NCBI GenBank assembly: GCA_018402565.1
Contig: JAGYIQ010000004.1
Location: 558,001-622,000 of the forward strand
Direction of reading: 5' to 3'
Length of the DNA stretch: 64,000 bases
Source: Pirellulaceae bacterium
Lineage (GTDB): Bacteria > Planctomycetota > Planctomycetia > Pirellulales > Pirellulaceae
The notes under the pieces are model-generated. The model did not search any database, was not told the DNA's origin, and was given only the letters and a program-made list of their open reading frames with translations. The translations under genes and the position numbers were made by a program. This document shows, piece after piece, positions 52,714 to 62,273 of this stretch; the stretch's first letter is position 1, and each line of letters begins with the position of its first letter.

Positions 52714-54059
52714 CAAATCACCTCCGACACGATGCCGTTGCTGTCGGCGAATTGTTCGACCGGTACATCCATTTTTTGTGCCATGGTCAGTAGGAGATTG
52801 CTGAGGTGAGCCTTGCTGTTGACGGCGCTGTGATAGATTCCGGGATGTTTGTCGTAGCCCTGGAAATCTCTGGTGAGGTTGTAATCGATGTGCTGGCCAT
52901 GCTTGAACCCGAGCGCCGTGCCACCGGCCAGAATGATCGGCAGGCTGGCGTTGCCGTGACTATGTCCATAGGCCATCCCGCTGCCGTAGAGGGCCATTGT
53001 TGATTCGATCAGCGGTCCATCGGCATCCTTCACCTCACGCAGTCGGTCGAGGAAGTAACCAAACTGTTGTAGGTTAAACGTGTCGCTAGACATCAAGTCG
53101 GCGAGCAGTTTCGGGTTGCCGTTGTGATGAGACAGAGAGTGACGATCCTGCTTTACACCAATCTCGGGGACAGCGGGGCCAGTCCCTTCGTTCCCCGTGC
53201 TGAAGGTGGCGACGCGAGTTATGTCCGTTTGGAACGCCAACACCAGAATGTCGTACATGGTCCGCAGGTACTCGCCGAGTCGTTCCAGTGATAAATCGCG
53301 ATTGAGCTGCGAGGCGACGGCGTCCTCGATCTTGGGGCGAGGGACATCGAGCCATTTGTCAGCCCGCTGTGTGCGAATCTCGACTTCCCGCACAGAACTT
53401 AGGTACTGCTCCAATCGTCCCTTATCCGCCGATCCCAGTTGGCGGTCGAGGGTCGCGGCCTCGTCGATGACCGCATCCAAAATACTGCTGCGTCGCTGCA
53501 GTCCGCGCCGCTGACTGGCCACGCCCGCTTTGGGTTCTTCAAACAATTCCCGGAACACAACGCCCGGGTTTCCCTGCGCGGGCAGTTGAATCCCATCGGC
53601 GTTATAAGATAGTGAATGCCCCTGGTTACTCAGCTCGATGGACGAAAATCGCGTTTGCGGCGCGGTCACGGTCGCCATGAGTTGATCGACCGAGATCGTG
53701 TTGCGTTCTGACTGCCCGATTTTGCCACCGGTCAGCCAGATCGTTGAACAGTTGTGATGGTGGCCCAGGCCATGCGGATGATACATTCCGCTGAACGGCG
53801 TGATGACGTCGCGGTGCTTTTCAAGTGCCTGCAAGGGCTTGGACATTTGATAGTCCTTGCCCGCCGTGGCCATCTGGTATTCCTGCGTGTTGACGCCGTT
53901 GGGCAGGTAGATGAAGACGCTGCGTTTGGGACGCACGGCTTTGTCGGCGGCGAGCAGGGGACGCATACAGTCGAGCAGCGGCAGCGCTAGCGAGACACCG
54001 AGTCCGCGTAACACGTGGCGACGATTGAGCAGCCAGTTTTGACGAAGGAAGTTGGCCAT
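52713..54059 (-). CDS. DUF1552-family protein, Tat-exported
   Basis: A 448-residue protein. The N-terminus MANFLRQNWLLNRRHVLRGL contains a twin-arginine-like RRHVLRG before a hydrophobic segment, so Tat export is likely. DUF1552 features are KRSVFIYLPNGVNTQEY, FSGMYHPHGLGHHHNCSTIW, AVPEIGVKQDRHSLSHHNGN and YGSGMAYGHSHGNASLPIIL. The ATG at 54059 follows CAGGAG. This family nearly always accompanies DUF1592 proteins in planctomycetes, as here; the reaction is unknown, though the conserved His residues suggest a metal-dependent, sulfatase-like or phosphatase-like fold. It leads a three-gene operon. The 317-bp gap upstream shows a family C end and no other gene. Confidence 0.9.
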   Translation of the reverse strand: MANFLRQNWLLNRRHVLRGLGVSLALPLLDCMRPLLAADKAVRPKRSVFIYLPNGVNTQEYQMATAGKDYQMSKPLQALEKHRDVITPFSGMYHPHGLGHHHNCSTIWLTGGKIGQSERNTISVDQLMATVTAPQTRFSSIELSNQGHSLSYNADGIQLPAQGNPGVVFRELFEEPKAGVASQRRGLQRRSSILDAVIDEAATLDRQLGSADKGRLEQYLSSVREVEIRTQRADKWLDVPRPKIEDAVASQLNRDLSLERLGEYLRTMYDILVLAFQTDITRVATFSTGNEGTGPAVPEIGVKQDRHSLSHHNGNPKLLADLMSSDTFNLQQFGYFLDRLREVKDADGPLIESTMALYGSGMAYGHSHGNASLPIILAGGTALGFKHGQHIDYNLTRDFQGYDKHPGIYHSAVNSKAHLSNLLLTMAQKMDVPVEQFADSNGIVSEVI

Positions 54060-54350
54060 GAGTTTGCTCCTGTGGAGGGTGTTAATTAGTATACCGTAGA
54101 ACGGGTCTCCAGGCGATTGCCCGTTGGACCGAGTTTGCTCGGGCAAAGGGCAAATCCATACGAGCACCACGCATGGCAGTAGGTGACGTTGTTTCCGAAC
54201 TCGAAGTCTTATTTGCAATACTCCTGCGAGTCCAGCTGCGCCCAATCCGCCGCAGTCGCGGGCCGCAGTCCTGGCTGACGCAGTCTCTCGCGCAGTGCGA
54301 AGGATGAAAAATCGCGATGCCATTTGGCTAAAGGCCTCGGCTTGCAGCCG

Positions 54351-54380
54351 ATTGTTTACCACACGACGACAAAGCACTAG
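54351..54380. repeat. Family C element end
   Basis: GTTTACCACACGACGACAAAGC followed by ACTAG (two abutting parts) carries the family C outer end (GACAAAGCACTAG) next to its inner GTGTGGTAAAC arm. The rest of the element is deleted. The CTAG end supplies the stop codon of the short frame at 54377. Confidence 0.7.
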
Positions 54381-54703
54381 TACTTCGGAAAGATATCGGG
54401 GCTGGGAAATCGCTCCTCAAGACTCTCTCTGAGGTATTCTTCACGTGACAGGTTGACCAGGGGCCAGGTCGTCGGTCGGACCCGCACGACCCGGCCGGGA
54501 CGGATGCCTTCGATGATCTGGCCCGTCCCGAAGCGAATCTGAATGCCGCTGCTACCCAGCGGGGCGTCTCCCGGTAGCTTGGCGACCTCCAGGATCGATC
54601 CGCCGGAGGCCATGTGGGCAGGGCTGTATTCTCCGTGGGTATGCTTCAACGTGCTCTCGACCGAGTTCATCTGCGCGGAGCCGCCCGCCTTGAAGTCGGC
54701 CAT
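54377..54703 (-). pseudogene. 3' fragment paralogous to the 413-residue operon protein
   Basis: Up to 108 codons, ending PSPDIFPKY with a TAG supplied by a family C element. The segment PLGSSGIQIRFGTGQIIEG followed by IRPGRVVRVRPTTWPL and NLSREEYLRESL matches the C-terminus of the 413-residue protein (PLGSSGVQLKLQFVELLAGY, GGIVRVKAESWKF). The upstream end (MADFKAGG) is the first unit of the 270-bp repeat array, so the original 5' part is gone; an internal ATG at 54670 could start a ~97-residue product. More likely a truncated gene copy cut by the array. Confidence 0.6.
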
Positions 54704-57700
54704 TCTCCAACTCCATAACCGGATTTCGCACAGAAAACAAAGGAATTAATCAGTAATGGAGATTTTCAAATGCAAAATGTGGCACCATGTGGCAACGCGC
54801 ATTCAATTGGGCGGAAAGCAGCAACAGATGCAATGGCAACGCGGCTTAACAGATACCGCTTGCATCGAGGTGTCTTTCATTTTGCATTTTCCATTCTCCA
54901 ATAATCATTACTCATTCCCTGTCCATCCTGACGATCCAGATTTGACAATGAAACGACTGCCTGGAATTCCGGCATACTAAACCTCGATCACCGGATTTCG
55001 CGTACGAAAAGCAGAATGATTAATGAGTACTGGAGATTTTCAAATGCAAAATGTGGAAACATATGGCAACGCGAATTCGATTGGGCCGGAAGCGGCAACT
55101 AGCATGCAATGGCGACGCGGCTTAACAGATGCCGCTTGCATCGAAGTGTCTTTCATTCTGCATTTTCCATTCTCCAATAATCATTACTCATTTGCTGTCC
55201 ATGTTGACATCCCAGCTTCTGGGGAAACGACCACCTGGAAGCCGGCCATCCTTCGCCTCGATCACCGGATTTCACACGGCAAACCAGAATGATTAATGAG
55301 TAATGGAGATTTTCAAATGCAAAATGTGGAACCATATGGCAACGCGAATTCGACTGGGGGGAAGCGGCAACCAACATGCATTGGCGACGCGGCTTAACAG
55401 ACGCCGCTTGCATCGAGGTGCCTTTCATTCTGCATTTTCCATTCTCCAATAATCATTACTCATTTTCTGTCCATGTTGACATCCCAGCTTCGACCTGGGA
55501 AACGACCGCCTGGAAGCCGGCCATCCTTCGCCTCGATCACCGGATTTCACACGGCAAACCAGAATGATTAATGAGTAATGAAGATTTTCAAATGCAAAAT
55601 GCGGCACCATATGGCAACGCGAATTCAATTGGGCGAGAAGCAGCAACAGATGCAATGGCGACGCGGCTTAACAGACGCCGCTTGCATCGAGGTGTCTTTC
55701 ATTCTGCATTTTCCATTCTCCAATAATCATTACTCATTCCCTGCCCATCGTGACATCCCAGTTTCTGGTGAAACGACCGCCTGGAAGTCGGCCATTCTCC
55801 GCCTCGATCACCGGATTTCGCACGGAAACCAGAATGATTAATGAGTAATGGAGATTTTCAAATGCAAAATGTGGCACCATATGGCAACGCGAATTCAATT
55901 GGGCGAGAAGCAGCAACAGATGCAATGGCAACGCGACTGAACAGACGCCGCTTGCATCGAGTCTTTCATTCTGCATTTTCCATTCTCCAATAATCATTAC
56001 TCATTCCATGCCCATTGTGACACCCCAACTTCCTAGTGCAACGACCGCCCGGAAGTCGGCCATTCTCCGCCTCGATCACCGGATTTCACACGGCAAACCA
56101 GAATGATTAATGAGTAATGGAGATTTTCAAATGCGAAATGCGGCACCATATGGCAACGCGAATTCGATTGGGCGAAAAGCAGCAACAGATAAACTGGCGA
56201 CGCGACTTAACAGACGCCGCCTGCACCGACGCGGTCTCCATTCTGCATTTTCCATTCTCCAATAATCATTACTCATTCCATGCCCGTCCTGACGATCCAG
56301 ATTTGACAATGAAACGACTGCCTGGAATTCCGGCTATGCTAAACCTCGATCACCGGATTTCTGCATGAAAACCAGAATGATTAATGAGTAATGGAGATTT
56401 TCAAATGCAAAATGCGGCACCATATGGCAACGCGAATTCGATTGGGCCGGAAGCGGCAACTAGCATGCTGGCGATGCGGCTTAACATACGCCGCCTGCAC
56501 CGACGCGGTCTCCATTCTGCATTTTCCATTCTCCAATAATCATTACTCATTCCATGCCCGTCCTGACGATCCAGATTTGACAATGAAACGACTGCCTGGA
56601 AACCGGCGTGCTAAACCTCGATCACCGGATTTTGCATGAAAACCAGAATGATTAATGAGTAATGGAGATTTTCAAATGCAAAATGTGGAACCATACGGCA
56701 ACGCGAATCCGACTGGATTGGAAGCGGCAACCAACATACTGACGACGCGGCTTAACAGACGCCGCTTGCATCGAGGTGGCTTTCATTCTGCATTTTCCAT
56801 TCTCCAATACTCATTACTCATTTCCCGCCCGACCTGACGATTCAGATTTGACAATGAAACGGCTGCCTGGAAACCGGCGTGCTAAACCTCGATCACCGGA
56901 TTTTGCATGAAAACCAGAATGATTAATGAGTAATGGAGATTTTCAAATGCAAAATATAGAACCATACGGCAACGCGAATTCGACTGGGCGAAAAGCAGCA
57001 ACAGATAAACTGGCAACGCGGCTAAACAGACGCCGCTTGCATCGAGGTGTCTTTCATTCTGCATTTTCCATTCTCCAATAATCATTACTCATTCCATGCC
57101 CGTCCTGACGATCCAGATTCGACAATGAAACGACTGCCTGGAATTCCGGTATACTAAACCTCGATCACCGGATTTTGCATGAAAACCAGAATGATTAATG
57201 AGTAATGGAGATTTTCAAATGCAAAATGCGGCACCATATGGCAACGCGAATTCGATTGGGCCGGAAGCGGCAACTAACATGCTGGCGACGCGGCTTAACA
57301 GACGCCGCTTGCATCGAGGTGTCTTTCATTCTGCATTTTCCATTCTCCAATAATCATTACTCATTCCGTGCCCATCCTTACATCCCAGTTTCTGGTGAAA
57401 CAACCACCTGGAAGCCGGCCATCCTTCGCCTCCATCACCGGATTTCGCACCGAAAACAGAATGATTAATGAGTAATGGAGATTTTCAAATGCAAAATGCG
57501 GCACCATATGGCAACGCGAATTCAATTGGGGAGAAGCGGCAACTAATGCATTGGCGACGCGGCTTAACAGACGCCGCTTGCATCGAGGTGCCTTTCATTC
57601 TGCATTTTCCATTCTCCAATAACCATTACTCATTCCGTGCCCATCCTGACGATCCAGATTTGACAATGAAACGACTGCCTGGAATTCCGGTATACTAAAC

Positions 57701-59112
57701 CTCGATCACCGGATTTTGCATGAAAACCAGAATGATTAATGAGTAATGGAGATTTTCAAATGCAAAATGCGGCACCATATGGCAACGCGAATTCGATTGG
57801 GCCGGAAGCGGCAACTAACATGCTGGCGACGCGGCTAAACAGACGCCGCTTGCATCGAGGTGTCTTTCATTCTGCATTTTCCATTCTCCAATAATCATTA
57901 CTCATTTCCTGCCCATCGTGACATCCCTGCTTCTGGTGAAACAACCACCTGGAAGCCGGCCATCCTTCGCCTAGGTCACCGAATTTCGCACAGAAAACAA
58001 AACGATTAATGAGTAATGAAGATTTTCAAATGCAAAATGCGGCACCACATGGCAACGCGAATTCAATTGGGCGAGAAGCAGCAACAGATGCAATGGCAAC
58101 GCGACTGAACAGACGCCGCTTGCATCGAGTCTTTCATTCTGCATTTTCCATTCTCCAATAATCATTACTCATTCCGTGCCCATCCTTACATCCCAGTTTC
58201 TGGTGAAACGACCGCCTAGAAGTCGGCCATCCTTCGCCTCCATCACCGGATTTTGCATGAAAACCAGAATGATTAATGAGTAACGGAGATTTTCAAATGC
58301 AAAATGCGGCACCATATGGCAACGCGAATCCAATTGGGCGAAAAGCAGCAACAGATGCAATGGCAACGCGACTGAACAGACGCCGCCTGCACCGACGCGG
58401 TCTTCATTTTGCATCTTCCATTCTCCAATAATCATTACTCATTCCATGCCCGTCCTTACATCCCAGTTTCTGGTGAAACGACCGCCTAGAAGTCGGCCAT
58501 CCTTCGCCTCCATCACCGGATTTTGCATGAAAACCAGAATGATTAATGAGTAACGGAGATTTTCAAATGCAAAATGCGGCACCATATGGCAACGCGAATC
58601 CAATTGGGCGAAAAGCAGCAACAGATGCAATGGCAACGCGGCTGAACAGACGCCGCCTGCACCGACGCGGTCTTCATTTTGCATTTTCCATTCTCCAATA
58701 CTCATTACTCATTCCATGCCCGTCCTGACGATCCAGATTTGACAATGAAACGGCTGACTGGAAACCGGCGTGCTAAACCTCGGTCACCGGATTTCGCACA
58801 GAAAACAGAAATGATTAATGAGTAATGGAGATTTTCAAATGCAAAATGCGGCACCACATGGCAACGCGAATTCAATTGGGCGAGAAGCAGCAACAGACGT
58901 ACTGGCAACGCGGTTAAACAAACGCCGCTTGCATCGAGGTGCCTTTCATTCTGCATTTTCCATCCTCCAATAATCATTACTCATTTTCTGTCCATGTTGA
59001 CATCCCAGCGACCTGGCGAAACGACCGCCTGGAAGTCGGCCATTCTCCAACTCCATCACCGGATTTCGTACGGAAAACCAGAATGATTAATGAGTAATGA
59101 AGATTTTCAAAT
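54704..59112. repeat. 4.4-kb array of ~16 units of ~270 bp (family F)
   Basis: Unit boundaries (ATTAATGAGTAATGGAG) lie near 54747, 55017, 55290, 55568, 55838, 56107, 56381, 56651, 56924, 57195, 57465, 57737, 58005, 58271, 58541, 58813 and 59085, about 266-278 bp apart. Each unit has a left arm AATGAGTAATGGAGATTTTC with AAATGCAAAATG, a ~130-bp middle with ACCATATGGCAACGCGAATT and a small hairpin GCGGCTTAACAGACGCCGC, and an inverse right arm CATTCTGCATTTTCC with ATTCTCCAATAATCATTACT. Between units is a ~110-bp spacer in two classes: CTGACGATCCAGATTTGACA or GACATCCCAG followed by TTTCTGG; both end in CGATCACCGGATTT. Short frames occur in every unit but are not conserved in phase. Confidence 0.92.
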
Positions 59113-59251
59113 GCAAAATGCGCGGCCATGTCGCATTGCGTAATCGATCCCGATCACGCAGCTAGTCCTTTCGGGAACGTAAGTAATAAAGGCAACAGCA
59201 ACGCGAGCAAGCTTTCGGTTTTGGACTCCTAACGAGTTCTGCCACGCAGGC

Positions 59252-60802
59252 TCAATCATCGTCATCATCGTCACTTTGTTGCTTCGTTTTTTTCTGTACC
59301 GGAGGGGCAGGGGAGAGCTCTTGGCCAAAGAAATAATCTGGATAGCCCCAATGATGCTCTTTCGCGAACGCCTTCTTTTTGATCGAGCGAACTTCGGAGC
59401 TCAGCCGCTGCAAATTGGCTGGATCCAACAACGGATCGTGTGTCTCGACGCGCCAAGTCTGCAGGGCGGTCTGTAGCTCATTCAGAATATCGGCGTGTTC
59501 CGGTGAATCTGCCAGGTTCATAAACTCGTAGGGATCTGCTTGTAAGTCGTACAGCTCAAAACGCGGCGGTTGACGCATGCGAGCATAAGCGGCTTGGACT
59601 GCCGGCGAGGCCTGGGCAATCGCAGCCGATAAATCGAGTCCACCGGCGATTTCGCGCCGCCGAGCTTCCTTCTGCAGTTTGGAGAGCGTGAGATCGTAGT
59701 CGGGATGAACTTCGCCGGGTAGCAGCGTCTCGATCAGTTTATACCGCTCCGTACATACGGACCGTTGCGGAAAGTAGTTTGGCGCCGCCGCATGCGTGTG
59801 ATACTCGGCAAAACAGTACTGGCGCCACTCGACTGTCCCGGGCTGGAATAACGGTTGCAGGGCCAGACCCGGTAGCTGCTCTGCCGATGGCACGCCAGCC
59901 GCGGCCATTAGGGTGGGCACCAGATCGATGGTCGAGACCAATTCGCTGCGTACCTGTGGTGCGATTTGCCCCGGCCAACGAATCAGTAGCGGTATTTGTA
60001 CTCCCCCTTCGTAACAGGTCCTTTTCCCCCGCAGCATGTCCGCGCCATGGTCGCCGAAATAAATGACGACAGTGTTCTCCGCCTTACCGCTTTGCTCCAA
60101 TTCGGACAGCAGATCCCCTACCAACGAATCCAACCGACTGAGGCAATTGTAGTAATCCGCTACCATCTCGCGCATGCCGGGCGGATCGATGCCCATGTAA
60201 CTCATGGCTTGCACTTCGTCTGCGACCTGCGGTTCTGCCGGTAGGCCGTTGACCTGTCGCAGCCAAGTATCATGGGCGTCGGGGTAATTGACGCTTAAGA
60301 AAAACGGTTCATCGCCCGCGTTAAAAAATGTGGCAGCATGTTTGCTGTAATCCAATAGGTTCTTGCGAGCGAAGTTGCCAGACTTGATCTGGTGGAAGTC
60401 AAAAGGAAACGCTGACTCCGGATTGATATGCAGTTTGCCGATAATGCCCGTTCGATAGCCCGCCTGTTTCAGGCTCCGCGGCAAATTCGGTAGGTCGTCG
60501 CGATAGAGGCGAAAACCCCAAGTCGCCAAGCCAATCTGACCATGTTGATGAGGATACAGTCCCGTCAAAAAGCTGGCGCGAGATTGACTGCAACCCGCCT
60601 GCGGTACATACGCTCGATTAAAACGCAGCCCTTCACTGGCCAAGCGATCCAGATGTGGCGTGCGAGCGTATTGGTCGCCGTAACACCCCAGTTCCGGTCC
60701 ATTATCCTCGGAGACAATCAATAAGATATTCGGCTGGTCAGCGAGTGCTGGAGACAGCCCGCAGAGGATCGCTATCCCCATACAGAACAATCGGATTACC
60801 AT
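59252..60802 (-). CDS. Secreted sulfatase, heparan-N-sulfatase-like
   Basis: A 516-residue protein with a signal peptide (MVIRLFCMGIAILCGLSPAL) and a single sulfatase domain. Metal-binding residues are in PNILLIVSEDNGPELGCYGD; the active-site segment is AGCSQSRASFLTG with Cys71. The canonical CxPxR is CxQxR here, with Gln in place of Pro, a form I associate with SGSH-like bacterial enzymes. Further motifs are GKLHINPESAFPFD and YFGDHGADMLRGKRTCYEGG. It probably removes N- or O-sulfate from glycans in the periplasm. The C-terminus ends in a run of six Asp. The hairpin at 60841-60887 separates it from the upstream sialidase-like gene. Confidence 0.9.
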   Translation of the reverse strand: MVIRLFCMGIAILCGLSPALADQPNILLIVSEDNGPELGCYGDQYARTPHLDRLASEGLRFNRAYVPQAGCSQSRASFLTGLYPHQHGQIGLATWGFRLYRDDLPNLPRSLKQAGYRTGIIGKLHINPESAFPFDFHQIKSGNFARKNLLDYSKHAATFFNAGDEPFFLSVNYPDAHDTWLRQVNGLPAEPQVADEVQAMSYMGIDPPGMREMVADYYNCLSRLDSLVGDLLSELEQSGKAENTVVIYFGDHGADMLRGKRTCYEGGVQIPLLIRWPGQIAPQVRSELVSTIDLVPTLMAAAGVPSAEQLPGLALQPLFQPGTVEWRQYCFAEYHTHAAAPNYFPQRSVCTERYKLIETLLPGEVHPDYDLTLSKLQKEARRREIAGGLDLSAAIAQASPAVQAAYARMRQPPRFELYDLQADPYEFMNLADSPEHADILNELQTALQTWRVETHDPLLDPANLQRLSSEVRSIKKKAFAKEHHWGYPDYFFGQELSPAPPVQKKTKQQSDDDDDD

Positions 60803-60840
60803 GTTTAGCTACTTTGCTTGAAATGCAGGAGGATGGTCGA

Positions 60841-60887
60841 GGTTCGCTCCGCGAACCGTTGGATGGTGTTGGTCCGCGGAGCGAACC
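60841..60887. repeat. Hairpin between sialidase and sulfatase genes
   Basis: GGTTCGCTCCGCG (60841-60853) pairs perfectly with CGCGGAGCGAACC (60875-60887) across a 21-nt loop, in the 91-bp gap between two same-strand genes. No T-run follows in the direction of transcription, so it may stabilise the upstream transcript's end or be another small repeat rather than an efficient terminator. Confidence 0.7.
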
Positions 60888-60893
60888 GCGACA

Positions 60894-62081
60894 CTAGTGT
60901 CCAATCGACAACTTGCCGAATTGGATGTGGGTTCGAGGTGTATCGATGGTGCCACTATCCCAGACCGCGCGAAACTCGCCCGGTGCCACCTCGATGAGCG
61001 TCGGGTACGAGTTCTTGATGCCGGCATCGTAAAAAGTCTTCTGCTCGCTCCAAGTTCCACCTGCCAGTTTGATCTTGTAGCGCAAAGAAGTTCTACCGCC
61101 ATGAGGGAAGTCTGCGGTTTTGGTCCGCTGGGGCGGACCATCATTGTAAACATAAATGTGAGTACCATTGGTAGCTTGCCCAAAGAAGCCTTTCGACTTG
61201 GCGTTGTGCAGCTCCGGTTCCTCGGTGGCCTCGCTCCAGTTCCTTCCACCATCGCGACTCACACTGGAGTAGGCTCGGGGTGGATCGGTTGTCAAGCTGT
61301 CTTCGTCGTAATTGGCGGTCCGCATGACAATCTTGAGTTCCCCAGGATTGTCGCCCGGTGCGATGTTCCCCTCGTGCAAAAAAACGCGAGCCGATGTCGG
61401 CTGTGGAATGAATGCTTCTAGTTTCCATTCCAAGAGGCTGGTGCTGCTCAGGATAAAATGATCGCGAGAACCGCGCGGATCGGATGCCAGCGTGTTGCGG
61501 TGTGCTGGCAGTAGAAATCGCTTCCGGCCCTGGAACTCGGCCTCCACAATGCCAGCGTTTAGTATCAGCGGGCCAGTGTATTCCATGGCCATTTCCACCG
61601 GGGTCCAAGATCGCCCTCCGTCGGCTGTGAAGGCTCCGCAAAGCTGCGATTCTTCGCTGTTCTTTTGCACGATGGGGCAACGCATGGCAAAGCACCAGAT
61701 CACGGCCTGGTTCGGTGCGCGATACAAGACAGGGTTTGCATAGGCATACTGGATCGCCCCCTGACGTTGGCGATGATCAAACACCACAACAGGCTCCATC
61801 CAAGAATCTCCATCGTCTCTGGATAGGCTGACAAGAATATCTCCCATATCCGATTTGCCGGTGATCTGGACACCAAAGGCCACCAACAGATCCTTCTTTT
61901 TGTCCCCTTGAATGATGACTGGCTGCCAGACCTTGCCTGCCTGAGGATGCTGTTCGACACGGCGAATGACTCGAACGTCCGAGACATCACCCTGGTGCTG
62001 TGTCGATTGGCCGAACACACTTTGCATTAGGAGGCTGATGCAAGAAATCATAAACAGGGCAATGCGGATTTGGCTACTCAC
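60894..62081 (-). CDS. Secreted sialidase-like (BNR/Asp-box) protein
   Basis: A 395-residue protein with a signal peptide (MSSQIRIALFMISCISLLMQ) and a six-bladed propeller. Asp-box repeats (SxDxGxxW) are visible as SRDDGDSW, TADGGRSW and SRDGGRNW. Also present are HEGNIAPGDNPGELKIVMRT and SYPTLIEVAPGEFRAVWDSG. The group includes exo-alpha-sialidases and relatives of unknown specificity; the catalytic Arg triad and Tyr/Glu pair were not assigned, so sialidase activity is not claimed. Clustering with two sulfatases suggests work on a sulfated glycan. Confidence 0.85.
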   Translation of the reverse strand: MSSQIRIALFMISCISLLMQSVFGQSTQHQGDVSDVRVIRRVEQHPQAGKVWQPVIIQGDKKKDLLVAFGVQITGKSDMGDILVSLSRDDGDSWMEPVVVFDHRQRQGAIQYAYANPVLYRAPNQAVIWCFAMRCPIVQKNSEESQLCGAFTADGGRSWTPVEMAMEYTGPLILNAGIVEAEFQGRKRFLLPAHRNTLASDPRGSRDHFILSSTSLLEWKLEAFIPQPTSARVFLHEGNIAPGDNPGELKIVMRTANYDEDSLTTDPPRAYSSVSRDGGRNWSEATEEPELHNAKSKGFFGQATNGTHIYVYNDGPPQRTKTADFPHGGRTSLRYKIKLAGGTWSEQKTFYDAGIKNSYPTLIEVAPGEFRAVWDSGTIDTPRTHIQFGKLSIGH

Positions 62082-62273
62082 GTTGGATCTCGGTATATCT
62101 GCGGGTTAAGATCATCTGTTTCCGTTCGCGGCCTGATGTTGATACTAGGGGCTGGCGCATTGCGCAAGTCGTCCGTTTGTTGCTCCGAGACATCTCCGTA
62201 CTCAGCGGATCTGCCTCCGCGGAAGCCCGTTAAATAACGACCTGCTCCACGGTACCCTGCAGATCATGAACGG

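Noticed and set aside
54756-58977. Family of small proteins starting MEIFKCKM or MSNGDFQMQN in the array
   Set aside because: They arise from the repeat words, differ in phase and stop position between units, and have no conserved ribosome-binding site or codon bias.
54704-59112. CRISPR array
   Set aside because: The unit is ~270 bp, the intervals between arms are themselves conserved rather than unique spacers, and no cas gene is in the window.
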